Positions 63,838 to 64,000 of a stretch of 64,000 bases of DNA are shown one piece after another. Every line of letters starts with the position of its first letter. Position 1 is the stretch's first letter. The translations under genes were made by a program, and so were the position numbers. The notes beneath the pieces are model-generated. The model saw only the letters and a program-made list of their open reading frames with translations. It was not told where the DNA came from and searched no databases. The stretch comes from Campylorhamphus procurvoides (Eukaryota; Chordata; Aves; Passeriformes; Dendrocolaptidae): positions 1,317,519-1,381,518 of the forward strand of contig WBMV01009271.1 of assembly GCA_013396655.1 (NCBI GenBank). Reading direction: 5' to 3'.

Positions 63838-64000
63838 GTATTACAAACTGCGGCCGAAGTCTCCCGGCTGGTTACACCGGGAACAGGACACGCCGGAACC
63901 AAGGGCATCTCTGCCATTTGGGAAGGCTCGACCGGCAAACTCGCGGCAAACTGCTCAGACGAAGTATATCACCGCATCTCACCGCACCGCACCGCACCGC
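63838..64000 (-). promoter_or_regulatory. Edge of a CpG island, probably PTGFR promoter/first exon
   Basis: CpG dinucleotides rise abruptly here: about 17 in the last 165 bases, against few in the preceding kilobases. On the minus strand a reasonable donor reads GCG/GTGAGA, with the GT at 63982-63981, so a noncoding first exon could end at 63983 and continue beyond the window, leaving an intron of about 900 bp before 63082. The final 20 bases are four ACCGC units. The transcription start is probably outside the window, so I cannot define promoter elements. Confidence 0.45.
63981..64000. repeat. ACCGC pentamer tandem repeat at the window end
   Basis: Four perfect ACCGC units run to the last base, and a diverged ACCGC unit lies just upstream at 63971-63975. 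The array may continue past the window. It lies inside the CpG-rich segment and adjoins the candidate first-exon donor. Confidence 0.85.

Noticed and set aside
1..64000. tRNA, rRNA, CRISPR array, endogenous retrovirus or DNA transposon
   Set aside because: I saw no cloverleaf with A/B boxes, no regularly spaced repeats, no LTR pair or retroviral motifs, and no terminal inverted repeats flanking a transposase.

Overview
The window is vertebrate nuclear DNA and most likely from a bird. It is AT-rich and repeat-poor. The interspersed repeats I recognise are fragments of CR1 LINEs, truncated at the 5' end, and the more intact ones carry the ATTCTRTG-like 3' end typical of sauropsid CR1. The only protein-coding gene I can support has spliced coding exons and vertebrate splice sites. 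I cannot name the species.

That gene is PTGFR, the prostaglandin F2-alpha receptor, on the minus strand. A 5'UTR/coding exon lies at 62235-63082 with its ATG at 63023. A 17.4-kb phase-0 intron spans 44822-62234. The last coding exon is 44519-44821 and ends in TGA. Joined, the exons encode 363 residues with all seven transmembrane helices and the prostanoid-receptor hallmarks. A CpG-rich edge at 63838-64000, with a possible splice donor, suggests that the noncoding first exon and promoter lie at or just past the right end. An 11-codon upstream ORF begins exactly at the splice junction of the coding exon.

Layout: positions 1 to about 42.7 kb are intergenic DNA downstream of PTGFR. I find no convincing gene there, only CR1 remnants (about 8.70-9.52, 11.86-12.56, 20.58-20.72, 36.93-37.14 and 38.63-38.88 kb), several short tandem duplications, a 58-bp duplicated segment, a palindrome, hairpins and simple repeats. 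From about 42.7 to 44.5 kb is probable PTGFR 3'UTR, with candidate polyadenylation signals on the minus strand. From 44.8 to 62.2 kb is the large PTGFR intron. It holds one CR1 fragment, a diverged tandem duplication, a 30-A tract, a short telomere-like array and an unexplained 175-codon opposite-strand ORF with splice-like signals.

I found no RNA genes, CRISPR arrays, proviruses or DNA transposons, and no evidence of a new multi-gene system. The most useful leads are the PTGFR uORF, a 63-bp tandem duplication that has copied the last-exon splice acceptor, and the intronic ORF.
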